Shown piece by piece: positions 14,780-23,120 of a DNA stretch of 64,000 nucleotides. Below the pieces are notes generated by a model. That model saw nothing but the letters and a program-made list of their open reading frames with translations, had not been told where the DNA came from and made no database searches. The translations under genes and the position numbers were made by a program. Numbering within the stretch: the stretch's first letter is position 1; every line of letters starts with the position of its first letter. Source of the stretch: Paenibacillus beijingensis. GTDB taxonomy: Bacteria; Bacillota; Bacilli; Paenibacillales; Paenibacillaceae. The stretch is from assembly GCF_000961095.1 (NCBI RefSeq), contig NZ_CP011058.1, positions 620,001 through 684,000 of the forward strand, in the 5' to 3' direction.

Positions 14780-15745
14780 TTATTTGTTAAGCAGCGGTTT
14801 GTTCGGGAGATAGTGCGAAGAACGAATATAACGGATGGTGCGCGTTTTGGCCCGCATCACCATCGAATGGGTTTCGGCGCGTTGATCAGGCAGATATCGA
14901 ACGCCTCCGAGAAATTCGCCGGGCGTTACGCCGGTAGCCGAAAAAATGACGTCGTCCGTCCCGACCATATCGTCAATGTAGAGCAGCTTGCGCGGATCGG
15001 TCAGTCCCATCGCGATGCAGCGCTCGGTCTGCTCATCGTTTTCGGGCATCAGCCGTCCTTGAATTTCGCCGCCCAGACATTTCAGCGCCGCAGCAGCCAA
15101 CACCCCTTCGGGCGCGCCGCCCGAGCCGACGTACATATCAATGCCGGCTTCCGGAAAAGATGGCGCCATCGCTCCGGCAACATCGCCGTCGGAAAGCAGC
15201 TTGATCCGGACTCCCGTTTCCCTGAGCTCGCGGATGATATCTTTATGGCGCTCCCGGTCGAGCACCATGACGGTCAAATCGCGAATCGGCTTGCCCAGCG
15301 CCAGCGAAGCTTTTTCCACCGTCGTGCGGACGGGGTCATTTAAGCTGAGCTTACCGGCCAGAGCAGGACCGACCGCCAGCTTCTCCATGTACATATCCGG
15401 CGCATGCAGCAGCTGCCCCTTGCCGGCAACAGCGAGCACCGCCAAGGCGTTGTTCAGTCCTTTTGCGACAATTTCGGTGCCTTCCAGCGGGTCTACAGCA
15501 ACGTCCACTTCGGGCCCCTGCATACTGCCGACCTGCTCGCCGATATACAGCATCGGAGCTTCGTCCATCTCGCCCTCACCGATGACGACCGTCCCCCGGA
15601 TTGAGACGGAGTCAAACATGGAGCGCATCGCCTCGGTCGCCGCCCCGTCGGCGCTGTTCTTGTCTCCTCTTCCCATCCACGGCGCAGCTGCAAGCGCTGC
15701 CAGCTCCGTTACGCGTGCCAATTCCAAAGCGAGTTCGCGTTCCAT
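14780..15745 (-). CDS. glpX: Fructose-1,6-bisphosphatase, class II (GlpX)
   Basis: GlpX removes the 1-phosphate of fructose 1,6-bisphosphate in gluconeogenesis. The 321-residue protein shows the family pattern: PWMGRGDKNSADGAATEAMR, the metal site in GTVVIGEGEMDEAPML and VDVAVDPLEGTEIVAKG, then SDGDVAGAM and GSGGAPEGVLAAAALKCLGG. The start is the ATG at 15745 with a GGGGGAG ribosome binding site; an in-frame start 39 bp further upstream lacks one. The gene follows yqfL by 39 bp, so it is likely part of the ccpN-yqfL transcript. That would link this gluconeogenic enzyme to the CcpN switch. Confidence 0.95.
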   Translation of the reverse strand: MERELALELARVTELAALAAAPWMGRGDKNSADGAATEAMRSMFDSVSIRGTVVIGEGEMDEAPMLYIGEQVGSMQGPEVDVAVDPLEGTEIVAKGLNNALAVLAVAGKGQLLHAPDMYMEKLAVGPALAGKLSLNDPVRTTVEKASLALGKPIRDLTVMVLDRERHKDIIRELRETGVRIKLLSDGDVAGAMAPSFPEAGIDMYVGSGGAPEGVLAAAALKCLGGEIQGRLMPENDEQTERCIAMGLTDPRKLLYIDDMVGTDDVIFSATGVTPGEFLGGVRYLPDQRAETHSMVMRAKTRTIRYIRSSHYLPNKPLLNK

Positions 15746-15784
15746 TTTGCATCTCCCCCATCCATTGTATTCTTTTGCGCACAA

Positions 15785-16588
15785 TCAGCTATTTTCATTC
15801 AGCTTTTCTATAATAATGCCCGCTGTTTCTTCAATTGCCCGTTCCGTTACGTCGATGACCGGACAACCAAGCGTATCCATCACTTCCGCCGCATAGTTCA
15901 GTTCCTGCCGGATGCGCTCCACCGAAGCATATTTCGCTTCAAAAGGAAGTCCAAGCGCCTTCAGCCGTTCGGTGCGGACGCGCAGAAGATGGTGGGGGTT
16001 CATGGTCAGTCCGATTACAAGCCGGCACTTGTTCGTCAGCAGCTCTTCCGGCAGCTTAACCTCCGGCATGAGCGGCAAATTGGCGACCTTAATGCCTTTG
16101 TGCGACAAAAATACGCTCAGCGGCGTTTTGGAGGTGCGCGAGACGCCGACTAAGACGACCTGGGCAAGCGCCAATCCTCTGACGTCTTTTCCATCGTCGT
16201 ATTTGACCGCAAACTCGATTGCTTCCATGCGTCGAAAATAGTTGTCGTCCATCGAATGGCCGGGTTCATGCTTGGGATAGCTTCCGAATGTATCGACATA
16301 GGCCTGCATCATCGGTCCGAGCAAATCGACCGCACGCACGCCGCGCCTGCGGGCTTCTTCCACCATCATCTCATGAAGCTCGGGCTGCACGAGCGTAAAG
16401 GCGATAAAGCCGCCCGTTGCGGCCGCTTCCTGCACGATAGCTTGTACTTCGTCCTCGTGTCTCAAATTGCCGTACCGCTTCATTTGAACTCCATCCGGTT
16501 CAAACTGGCGCAGCGTAGCTTTGGCGACCGTCTCCGCCGTATCCCCGTTTGCGTCGGAGCACAAATAAATCACTTTCTTGCGCTTCAT
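15785..16588 (-). CDS. yqfL: PEP synthase / pyruvate phosphate dikinase regulatory kinase-phosphorylase (YqfL/PpsR, DUF299)
   Basis: This bifunctional serine/threonine kinase and pyrophosphorylase uses ADP to phosphorylate, and phosphate to reactivate, pyruvate-phosphate dikinase or PEP synthase. The 267-residue protein has the N-terminal LCSDANGDTAETVAKATLRQF and a P-loop-like GVSRTSKTPLSVFLSHKG. It also has the conserved GLTMNPHHLLRVRTERL. The start is the ATG at 16588, after an AGGAGG with rather long spacing. The upstream ccpN stop lies 18 bp away. The ccpN-yqfL order is the same as in B. subtilis, where the pair controls gluconeogenesis. Confidence 0.93.
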   Translation of the reverse strand: MKRKKVIYLCSDANGDTAETVAKATLRQFEPDGVQMKRYGNLRHEDEVQAIVQEAAATGGFIAFTLVQPELHEMMVEEARRRGVRAVDLLGPMMQAYVDTFGSYPKHEPGHSMDDNYFRRMEAIEFAVKYDDGKDVRGLALAQVVLVGVSRTSKTPLSVFLSHKGIKVANLPLMPEVKLPEELLTNKCRLVIGLTMNPHHLLRVRTERLKALGLPFEAKYASVERIRQELNYAAEVMDTLGCPVIDVTERAIEETAGIIIEKLNENS

Positions 16589-16605
16589 AAATCGACAACC
16601 GCCTC

Positions 16606-17253
16606 CTATTCCGCTCCCGCGAACAAATCCGATATCAGGCGAAGGATGCCCGATTTGGTCACCCATCCCGTCAATTCCGGCTCCTTGCCCCCGCCCGGCT
16701 CCAGCACAGGCAGGCAGTCCACCTGATGGGAAATCATTTTGTGGATGGCGTCGGTAACGGAATCTTCGCTTTCGGCAGTTACGATGTTCGGATAACGCGT
16801 CATGACCATGCTGACCGGGATCGTACCGGCAGCGGCATTGCCGAGCGTTACTTTGAGCAGATCCTTCGGCGTTACGATACCCAGAAATCGGTTCGCTTCG
16901 TTCACCACCAGCAGCGTTTCGGCATTTTCCAAATACAAGGTCACAACCGCATCATGGATGGACAGCGTATCCGTGACGTTGACGGGAATGCCGATCATCT
17001 CCCGCACCTTCATGCGTTTGAATTGCTGCAGCGAGGCATTTCCGAACCCGTAACCATTTCCGGGGAAATAACCGACCTTGGGCTTCGCATCCAACAATCC
17101 CAGCATGACAAGCAGCGACAAGTCCGAGCGCAGCGTCGGCCGGCTCAGCCCAAGCATCTCCGCCAATTGCTCGCCGGTTATTGGAGCGTGCTGCTTGACC
17201 AGATTCAATAATTCCATCTGACGTTGGGAAAGATTGATGCCTGCCACCTCCAT
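16606..17253 (-). CDS. ccpN: CcpN-type gluconeogenesis repressor (HTH plus CBS pair)
   Basis: The product has about 215 residues. The N-terminal winged helix-turn-helix (LSQRQMELLNLVKQHAPITGEQLAEMLGLSRPTLRSDLSLL) is followed by GYFPGNG and two CBS domains (VNVTDTLSIHDAVVTLYLEN ... and YPNIVTAESEDSVTDAIHKM ...). CcpN of B. subtilis represses gapB and pckA under glycolytic conditions, sensing nucleotides or sugar phosphate through the CBS pair. The start is uncertain: the ATG at 17253 and the GTG at 17247 are both in frame. The best ribosome binding site-like sequence, GGAGGTGG, overlaps them and might instead serve a rare downstream start. Confidence 0.9.
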   Translation of the reverse strand: MEVAGINLSQRQMELLNLVKQHAPITGEQLAEMLGLSRPTLRSDLSLLVMLGLLDAKPKVGYFPGNGYGFGNASLQQFKRMKVREMIGIPVNVTDTLSIHDAVVTLYLENAETLLVVNEANRFLGIVTPKDLLKVTLGNAAAGTIPVSMVMTRYPNIVTAESEDSVTDAIHKMISHQVDCLPVLEPGGGKEPELTGWVTKSGILRLISDLFAGAE

Positions 17254-17377
17254 ACTACAAATACTGCATATCAATCAACATATAGTACGTATTATTTAGT
17301 CTTTTCGAGAAGTAATATATCATAATGAAGGATCAATATACAATAATAAAGCAGAAATGCTCATCTATTTTTCATGC

Positions 17378-17404
17378 AAAAAACCGCACCCCTCCGAGGT
17401 GCGG
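17378..17404 (-). terminator. Terminator of pepF
   Basis: CCGCACC at 17384-17390 pairs with GGTGCGG at 17398-17404, followed on the minus strand by TTTTTT. It lies just past the pepF stop. Confidence 0.8.
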
Positions 17405-17412
17405 CGATCAAA

Positions 17413-19224
17413 TTATTGCGTCATTTCCAGAAACTGCCCGATATCTGCCGTCGTGATGGCGACAGCTTCCCGCCAAAAGCCGGGTTCTTCCAGCTTCACG
17501 CCAAGATGCTTCGATGCCAGCTCCTCCACCGTCATCCGGCCCGTATCCCGCAGCAGCTCGACATATTTGGGGGCAAAGGAAGCGCCCTCCCGGATCGAGC
17601 GCGCATACAGTCCGGCGCTGAATAAATACCCGAACGTGTATGGGAAATTGTAAAACGGTACATCGGTCAAGTAAAAATGGAGTTTGGACGCCCAAAAGTG
17701 CGGATGAGCTTCACCAAGCGTATTGCAGAAAGCTTCCCGCTGCGCTTCCTCCATCAGCCGGCACAGCTCCTGCCGCGTAACCGTCCCTTGGCGCCGCAGC
17801 TCGTAAAACCTTGTCTCGAACAGAAAACGGGCATGAATATTCATGAAAAAAGAGACCGCACTCTGAATCTTGTCTTCCAGTAGCGCCAGCTTCTCCTCTG
17901 CGTCCGCAGCAGCCTTCAGCGCCGAATCGGCTACGATCATTTCCGCAAACGTGGAAGCCGTTTCGGCCACATTCATCGCGTATTCCTGGGCAAAAGGCGG
18001 CAGATCGTTCATCACATGCTGGTGATACCCGTGGCCGAGCTCATGCGCGAGCGTCGACACGTTGCTGGCTGTGCCGGAATACGTCATGAAGATGCGCGTC
18101 TCCCCGCTTTTCGGAAACGAGGTGCAGAATCCGCCGGGACGTTTGCCCGCTCTGTCCTCGGCTTCAATCCAGCCTTCCGTAAACGCCGTCTCCGTGAACG
18201 CCGCCAGATCGGGACTGAATTCCCGGAACCGCTCGCGGATAAAAGCGGCCGCCTCGTCGTACCCGACGGTGCGCGCAGCAGAACTGATCGGCGCTTCGAC
18301 ATCGTGCCAATCGAGCTTGTCCAGGCCGAGCAGCTCCGCTTTGCGTTCCAAATATTTGACGAGCAGCGGCTTGCCTTCTTCAATCGCGCTCCACATTGCT
18401 TGCAGCGTCGCCTCGCTCATCCGGTTGATCGCAAGCGGTTCCTTCAGTACGGAGCTCCAGCCGCGCTGCTCGTACAGCTTGAGCCGGAAACCGGCGATCC
18501 GGTTGAGCGTATCGGCGCACAGATCGGCATGCTCCGACCATTCCCGCTCCCACTCGCTGAAAGCTTCGGCGCGGACGCTGCGCTCCCCGCCCGAAAGACG
18601 GTTATTCATTTGTCCGGCGGAAAGCACCTTCGTCTCCCCGTTTTCTCCCGGGACGTTGAATTTGGCCCGAGACACGATCGTGTTGTAATGGTCTCCCCAT
18701 CCGTGGTATCCGTCAACCGCGAGCTGTCCGGCCAGCGCTTCCAGCTCCGGAGCCATTTTGTCGCGCGCCGCTTCCCGTCTTTCCTGCAAATAAAACGAAG
18801 CGGGAGCCGCCTCGGCGGATTGCAGCCACGCTTCCCACTGCTCGTCTGGAGTATTGCTCATCCGGTCGTCGTAGCGGGTCATTGCGCTTAAAAATGACGC
18901 CATCACCGTCTGCACTCGCCCGTTCAGAACGCCCGCAGCCGCATCTTTCACATTTTCCGCCATTAGGCAACCGACAAACGACTCGGCCTGACGCAGCCGC
19001 TGCAGGATCGATTGGGCCGCCGACGTCCACTCGCTCAGCTGTTCCGCCGTTCCGCCCTTGGACCCGGGCGCTTCGTCCGCAGGGCCGGCAGCGCTTTGAA
19101 GCGACTGCACCAGCTTTGCCGTGTCGGCCTCAAGCCCTTTCAGCTCCGCTTCGAATGCGGCCGAGGCGGATCCGCCTTTGTAGAGCGAATCCAGGTTCCA
19201 TTTCATCGGATACGTCGTTTGCAT
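17413..19224 (-). CDS. pepF: M3-family oligoendopeptidase (PepF type)
   Basis: This is a cytosolic zinc metallopeptidase that trims short peptides. The 603-residue protein has the family N-terminus (MKWNLDSLYKGG, then helical domains) and the zinc motif STLAHELGHGYHQHVM, with the second Glu ligand in ETASTFAEMIV about 25 residues later. It also has YNFPYTFGYLFSAGLY near the C-terminus, typical of the PepF/M3B branch. Length is normal and the frame is intact. It is a single-gene transcript with its own terminator. The 5' flank contains no repeat of the kind found upstream of the next gene. Confidence 0.93.
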   Translation of the reverse strand: MQTTYPMKWNLDSLYKGGSASAAFEAELKGLEADTAKLVQSLQSAAGPADEAPGSKGGTAEQLSEWTSAAQSILQRLRQAESFVGCLMAENVKDAAAGVLNGRVQTVMASFLSAMTRYDDRMSNTPDEQWEAWLQSAEAAPASFYLQERREAARDKMAPELEALAGQLAVDGYHGWGDHYNTIVSRAKFNVPGENGETKVLSAGQMNNRLSGGERSVRAEAFSEWEREWSEHADLCADTLNRIAGFRLKLYEQRGWSSVLKEPLAINRMSEATLQAMWSAIEEGKPLLVKYLERKAELLGLDKLDWHDVEAPISSAARTVGYDEAAAFIRERFREFSPDLAAFTETAFTEGWIEAEDRAGKRPGGFCTSFPKSGETRIFMTYSGTASNVSTLAHELGHGYHQHVMNDLPPFAQEYAMNVAETASTFAEMIVADSALKAAADAEEKLALLEDKIQSAVSFFMNIHARFLFETRFYELRRQGTVTRQELCRLMEEAQREAFCNTLGEAHPHFWASKLHFYLTDVPFYNFPYTFGYLFSAGLYARSIREGASFAPKYVELLRDTGRMTVEELASKHLGVKLEEPGFWREAVAITTADIGQFLEMTQ

Positions 19225-19400
19225 CGTTTTTCACCCTCCAATCTAAAATCTGCACCCAGTTCATTCGCATGTTCAATGGTGGTGCCGCATTACTTCGGGC
19301 GCCCGTGTCAGTTTGCACTGCTTCTGCTCTTCGGTGTATAACTAGATTATATCGGAATCGTTACCCGTTTTGCCAATATCATACAGGAACGAAGGTTAGG

Positions 19401-19560
19401 AAGCTTTCGAAGTGTTTTTGCTTACGCAAAAACTAAGCTTATGCTTTCGAAGTGTTTTTGCTTACGCAAAAACTAAGCTTATGCTTTCGAAGTGTTTTTG
19501 CTTACGCAAAAACTAAGCTTATGCTTTCGAAGTGTTTTTGCTTACGCAAAAACTTAAGGA
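19401..19560 (+). repeat. Four tandem 40-bp hairpin repeats ending in the ribosome binding site of yycC
   Basis: There are four copies of a 40-bp unit (19401-19440, 19441-19480, 19481-19520, 19521-19560). Each reads ATGCTTTCGAAGTG, then TTTTTGC-TTAC-GCAAAAA, then CTAAGCTT. The first copy differs at one base and the last ends CTTAAGGA instead, running straight into AAGGAGG. The units are palindromic, so each can form a hairpin, and the last hairpin abuts the yycC ribosome binding site. Single or paired relatives occur at 24936-24974 and 60121-60204. Confidence 0.9.
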
Positions 19561-19571
19561 GGTCAAAAAAA

Positions 19572-19850
19572 ATGTCCAAGCCGCTGCAAATTTCTCCCGA
19601 AACCGCCCTGATGCTGTCCAAACGGCTGAATGTGCCGCTGGAGCATCTGATGCATATGCCGAAACATATTTTGTTGCAAAAAATGGCGGAGCTCGCCCGT
19701 TCGGAAAATGCCGGCAGCGACCAATCGACGCAAGGCGCCGGCTTGCCGCAAGAACCGGCTGCTGGAAACGGTTCTTCAGCTACCGGCGATAGCGATTCTC
19801 AAACGGCCGAAACGGATGATGATACACCCGAGGGGAATCGGGGCACATGA
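19572..19850 (+). CDS. yycC: YycC-like small protein with acidic tail
   Basis: The 92-residue product begins MSKPLQISPETALMLSKRL and continues NVPLEHLMHMPKHILLQKMAEL. This matches the short YycC family of Bacillales (about 46 residues, function unknown). The second half is a low-complexity Ser/Gly/Asp/Glu tail not found in the B. subtilis protein. The ATG at 19572 follows a strong TAAGGAGGT. The frame stays open upstream through the 40-bp repeats, but the ribosome binding site and family start fix the ATG. The stop overlaps the next gene's start (ACATGA), so the two are translationally coupled. Confidence 0.8.
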   Translation: MSKPLQISPETALMLSKRLNVPLEHLMHMPKHILLQKMAELARSENAGSDQSTQGAGLPQEPAAGNGSSATGDSDSQTAETDDDTPEGNRGT

Positions 19851-20083
19851 TTCCGTTCGAGCGCGCATGGCCTTATGACGTTATGATGAAAGATGTTTTT
19901 GCTTCCTGCCCCTTTTGCGGCACGGATAATGTGCTGCTTCCATTAAAACCCCGCGAAATTAAAGAAATTTCGCAGGGTAAAAAGAAGCTGCTCGTCTTCC
20001 CGTGCTGTCACGGCAAGCTGACGGTGGTAGACGCCGATCAAGATTATTTGCTCACCGATACGGCGGTGCGCCGGCGGGGATAA
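19847..20083 (+). CDS. Small Cys-rich protein, possible zinc ribbon
   Basis: This 78-residue protein has CPFCGTDN near residue 21 and PCCHGKLTVVD near 52, enough cysteine and histidine to bind one zinc ion. I do not recognise a named family. The start overlaps the yycC stop by 4 bp, so it is probably the second gene of a two-gene operon. Internal Met codons at residues 13 and 14 are possible alternative starts. No membrane segment is seen. A role in nucleic-acid or protein binding is possible but not shown by the sequence. Confidence 0.65.
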   Translation: MIPFERAWPYDVMMKDVFASCPFCGTDNVLLPLKPREIKEISQGKKKLLVFPCCHGKLTVVDADQDYLLTDTAVRRRG

Positions 20084-20140
20084 CGCCCGGGCTGGCATTT
20101 ATTTCAAAAAATTACCCCTGCGTGCAGCGCGATAAAAATG

Positions 20141-20178
20141 AACGAACCGGCCAAGGATAGCCCCTTGATCGGTTCGTT
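20141..20178. repeat. GAACCG-type palindrome, copy 1 (terminator-like)
   Basis: AACGAACCGGCCAAGG pairs with CCTTGATCGGTTCGTT and is followed on the minus strand by CATTTTTATC. It lies at the 3' end of the DUF2225 gene. Three further copies are at 24037, 39160 and 62756. Confidence 0.75.
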
Positions 20179-20211
20179 TAAGAAAAGGAATTTTCAATAT
20201 CGGCTCATTCA

Positions 20212-20907
20212 TTAGCCGGGCATCGCTTCGAGATAAGAGGCGTCCTCCAGCCCCGCCATCTCTGCCCGGATAAGCTGCCACTGGTCCCTCGAGGCGCGGA
20301 TCATCGTTGCATCCATAATGCGCTTGTCGTTTACGACGCGCGAGAACCAGCGAACCGCCTCGCTGTTTTCGCCCAGACGGCGGTGAAGCTCTCCGATCAG
20401 GTACATCAGTTTCGCATTGTTGAGCTCGGTACCCTCCGTCTCATAAGTGAGAAGATAGGCCTCCAATGCAAACCGCAAAAAGCGGTTCTCCTGCTCACGG
20501 TTGCCGCCGTACCGGTTAAGCCAGGCGATATGATGAAGCAGGCCCGCGATGACGCGCGCTTTCTCTCCCACCGCCTGCGCACTCAGCAGCGCCAACTTGT
20601 AGCAATCCATCGCTTTGGCAAGCGTCCTCTCGCCGCCATAGCTGCGGCCGTTCCAATGCCTGCCGATGATGCGATAATAGTCGGCTTTCTTTTTTTCGTT
20701 CAGAAAGGTCTGGCTGTTCTCTGTAAAAGCAAATCCGCATACCGGACAAACCTTGACGACATAAAAGTCCGGATTCGCGTTATTATAATAGCCGCAAAAA
20801 TCAGTGTCGGTTGCAATGACGCGTTTAAAACTGGGCCGTACACGGGAAGTGACAAACTCCGTTTCACAGCAGATGCATTGCACTTTCGTCTGATAAAGCG
20901 GCTCCAT
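20212..20907 (-). CDS. DUF2225 protein with paired CxxC and TPR-like helices
   Basis: The 231-residue product has two zinc-knuckle pairs in the first 60 residues, CICCETEF and VCPVCGFAF. About 150 residues of helical repeats follow (KAMDCYKLALLSAQAVGEKA, GELHRRLGENSEAVRWFSRVV), resembling TPR units. This is the DUF2225 layout, common in Firmicutes with unknown function. It starts 6 bp after the truncated haemoglobin gene on the same strand and is surely cotranscribed with it. A link to redox or oxygen sensing through the cysteines is only a guess from this neighbour. Confidence 0.8.
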   Translation of the reverse strand: MEPLYQTKVQCICCETEFVTSRVRPSFKRVIATDTDFCGYYNNANPDFYVVKVCPVCGFAFTENSQTFLNEKKKADYYRIIGRHWNGRSYGGERTLAKAMDCYKLALLSAQAVGEKARVIAGLLHHIAWLNRYGGNREQENRFLRFALEAYLLTYETEGTELNNAKLMYLIGELHRRLGENSEAVRWFSRVVNDKRIMDATMIRASRDQWQLIRAEMAGLEDASYLEAMPG

Positions 20908-20913
20908 GTCGGT

Positions 20914-21309
20914 TCACGTCTCCTCGGAAGGTTGATTGACAAAATGATGGGCGGGCCCCGACAACCTTTCGATCACAATTCCCCTCAATTCATCCGGCAT
21001 GCCGATGTCCACAAGCGCGGAGCGCATGCAGCCCAGCCACGCTTCGGCGCGCTCAGGCGTAATGGGAAAAGGAAGGTGTCTCGCCCGCATCATGGGATGC
21101 CCATGCTGGTCGGAATAAAGGGCGGGTCCGCCAAAAAACTGGGTCAAAAATTGGTACTGCTTCTCCATTACCGCCGTGATATCTCCTTTGAACAGCGGTC
21201 CGATCAGCTCGTCACGTTGAACTTTCGGATAAAAACTTTCCACGATTTTCCTGATCGTCGGTGCACCGCCAATCAGTTCATATAGGCTATTATACCTGTT
21301 TAATGACAT
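20914..21309 (-). CDS. Group II truncated haemoglobin (YjbI/GlbO type)
   Basis: The 131-residue truncated globin has the 2-on-2 fold signature. SLYELIGGAPTIRKIVESFY is followed by FKGDITAVMEKQYQFLTQFFGGP, then the proximal-His region QHGHPMMRARHLPFPITPERAEAWLGCM with the group II Trp. Such proteins bind oxygen, NO or peroxide, and in Bacillales sit beside redox genes. It is the first gene of a two-gene operon with the DUF2225 protein. The ATG at 21309 has AGGAGGA upstream. Confidence 0.92.
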   Translation of the reverse strand: MSLNRYNSLYELIGGAPTIRKIVESFYPKVQRDELIGPLFKGDITAVMEKQYQFLTQFFGGPALYSDQHGHPMMRARHLPFPITPERAEAWLGCMRSALVDIGMPDELRGIVIERLSGPAHHFVNQPSEET

Positions 21310-21527
21310 TTTGTCCTCCTATTTTTGGGTATTTTGAATTAAATAATTATCGGTATTTACGAACTATTGTCCTATTTATTGTTCATTTCAAACCGATGAC
21401 TTAGGAAAAAGGGATCAACAAAAGCGATAAATGGTTCGCTTTGTCTCTTGGGACTTAAGTTTACATCGTTTCCTTCGGATTCAAAAGAGCGGAACGGCTT
21501 TCCTCTCCTCGCATGATAGCGCGTTCA

Positions 21528-21557
21528 CAAAAAAAATGCCCGCTAATACGGGCATTT
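21528..21557 (-). terminator. Terminator of the 30-residue membrane protein gene
   Basis: AAATGCCCG at 21534-21542 pairs with CGGGCATTT at 21549-21557, followed by a minus-strand T-run. Confidence 0.85.
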
Positions 21558-21579
21558 GTCATGGAATAAGTATAAAACA

Positions 21580-21672
21580 TTAGCTTTCGTAATCCTCTTC
21601 TCCGGGGGCCATTAACGACTCGCGGATCACATAAACAAAGGCGCAGACCAGAATGCCGGCGATAATACTCAT
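21580..21672 (-). CDS. 30-residue single-pass membrane protein
   Basis: This short gene encodes M-S-I-I-A-G-I-L-V-C-A-F-V-Y-V-I-R, then ESLMAPGEEDYES: one membrane helix followed by an acidic tail. Support comes from a TTGGAGTGA ribosome binding site at proper spacing before the ATG at 21672 and an intrinsic terminator about 20 bp after the stop. The function is unknown. Similar tiny membrane proteins are common in sporulating Bacillales. No longer frame in the region has comparable signals. Confidence 0.6.
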   Translation of the reverse strand: MSIIAGILVCAFVYVIRESLMAPGEEDYES

Positions 21673-21897
21673 ATCCAATCACTCCAAGCATGTCGAGGTG
21701 ATTCTATTGTACCATAAACAGGACAGAAATACACCCCTTTTTGCAAGCGTTTTCTTTTAATCGTAAAAAATTTTTTTCTATTCGAATAATTCCGGACATG
21801 TCTTTCTCTTTCCTCCGGTTCATATATTGATAGAGCACAGGCATGTCTAGTTTCCGACATCGATTATTTACCCGTTGATTTGCAGGGAGGGATCGGT

Positions 21898-23028
21898 TTG
21901 CTGCGTTATCTCATTCGGCCGGCCTCCATGATCGCCTGGAGCTCCGCTTTCTTCGTTTTGTTAATGGCGGTATATCCCGGTTCGGCACTATCCTCTTCCG
22001 TTCGCGGTCTTGCGATCTGGTGGGAGGTGCTGTTTCCTTCACTGTTCCCCTTTTTCGTTATTTCCGAGCTGATGCTCGGGTTTGGGGTCGTTCATTTTAT
22101 GGGCAAGCTGCTCGATCCTCTCATGCGCCCGCTGTTCCGGCTGCCGGGAATCGGAGGATTCGTCGTGGCAATGGGGTATGTGTCGGGTTATCCGGTAGGC
22201 GCGCGGCTGACCGCCCAGTTATGGGAGCAGCGGCTGATCAACCGCTCCGAGGGAGAGCGGCTGGTCGCATTCACCACCTCCTCCGATCCGATCTTTCTGA
22301 TCGGCGCCGTTTCAGTCGGTTTTTTTCAAAATGCGGCGGTAGCCCCCGTTCTGGCTGCCGCGCATTACGGCGGGGCGCTGCTGATCGGTTTTCTGATGCG
22401 GTTTCATGACGCCGGCCAAATGTCGGACGAATCCGCATCAGCTTCCGGGCGTCTTCCCGCTTCAGCCGGCAACAGAACTGCACAAAGGAGAGCTTCACCA
22501 AGGCCCTTCAGAGAGGTGCCTGCAAGACGAAGAAGCCGGATCCGCGAGGCGTTCCGGGCGATGCATGAAGCGCGGCTGCTCGACGGGCGCAATATGGGCG
22601 AGCTGCTGAGGGACGCCGTGCAATCGGGACTGCGGCTGATGATCGTCGTCGGCGGCCTGGTCGTCTTTTTTTCGGTCATTATGGAAGTGCTTCGCCAAAC
22701 CGGGTTTGTCGGGGCGATAGCTGGAGCGGTTCGCTATCTGCTCAAGCTGATCAGCCTGCCGCAGGCGCTCACCGACCCGATTGTGAACGGGCTGTTCGAA
22801 GTGACGCTCGGCTCCAAATCCGCCGGTGAAGCCGATACCGGACTGATGCACCGGACGGCTGCCGCCGCATGGGTCTTATCGTGGGCGGGATTATCGGTCC
22901 ATGCGCAAATTGCCAGTTTGCTCAGCCGGACCGATCTCCGCTACAAGCCGTTTTTGACCGCCAGATTGATTCACGGCCTGATCGCCTCCGCTCTCGTTTA
23001 TTTGCTGTGGCGCTGGCTGGGACCGTGA
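21898..23028 (+). CDS. ylbJ: Sporulation integral membrane protein YlbJ
   Basis: The 376-residue multi-pass membrane protein belongs to the nucleoside-recognition/SpoVM-like YlbJ family, needed for spore cortex or coat maturation in B. subtilis. Conserved stretches include WWEVLFPSLFPFFVISELM, GYVSGYPVGARLTAQLW, FTTSSDPIFLIGAVSVGFF and LFEVTLGSKSAGEAD. A hydrophilic loop of about 60 residues in the middle (DESASASGRLPASAGN to RRRSRIREAF) is longer than usual. The start is the TTG at 21898 with GGGAGGG six bases upstream; an earlier TTG at 21880 precedes that ribosome binding site. It lies 92 bp upstream of nadK on the same strand. Confidence 0.9.
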   Translation: MLRYLIRPASMIAWSSAFFVLLMAVYPGSALSSSVRGLAIWWEVLFPSLFPFFVISELMLGFGVVHFMGKLLDPLMRPLFRLPGIGGFVVAMGYVSGYPVGARLTAQLWEQRLINRSEGERLVAFTTSSDPIFLIGAVSVGFFQNAAVAPVLAAAHYGGALLIGFLMRFHDAGQMSDESASASGRLPASAGNRTAQRRASPRPFREVPARRRSRIREAFRAMHEARLLDGRNMGELLRDAVQSGLRLMIVVGGLVVFFSVIMEVLRQTGFVGAIAGAVRYLLKLISLPQALTDPIVNGLFEVTLGSKSAGEADTGLMHRTAAAAWVLSWAGLSVHAQIASLLSRTDLRYKPFLTARLIHGLIASALVYLLWRWLGP

Positions 23029-23120
23029 CCGTTTGAAATTCGGGAGGCTCCGACATTGTTTTCATTTCTGTTTTCAGCTATCATCAAAGATATAACCGAG
23101 AGCGGAAGGAGCTTCCACCC

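Noticed and set aside
19401..19560. Possible CRISPR array
   Set aside because: Units are contiguous with no spacers and no cas genes are near; it is a tandem hairpin repeat.
19452..19571. In-frame upstream extension of yycC through the 40-bp repeats
   Set aside because: Repeat units have no stop in this frame, but family homology and the AAGGAGG site fix the start at 19572.
21461..21691. 76-residue frame on the minus strand
   Set aside because: Overlaps the 30-residue membrane gene that has its own ribosome binding site, and its terminator; composition not protein-like.
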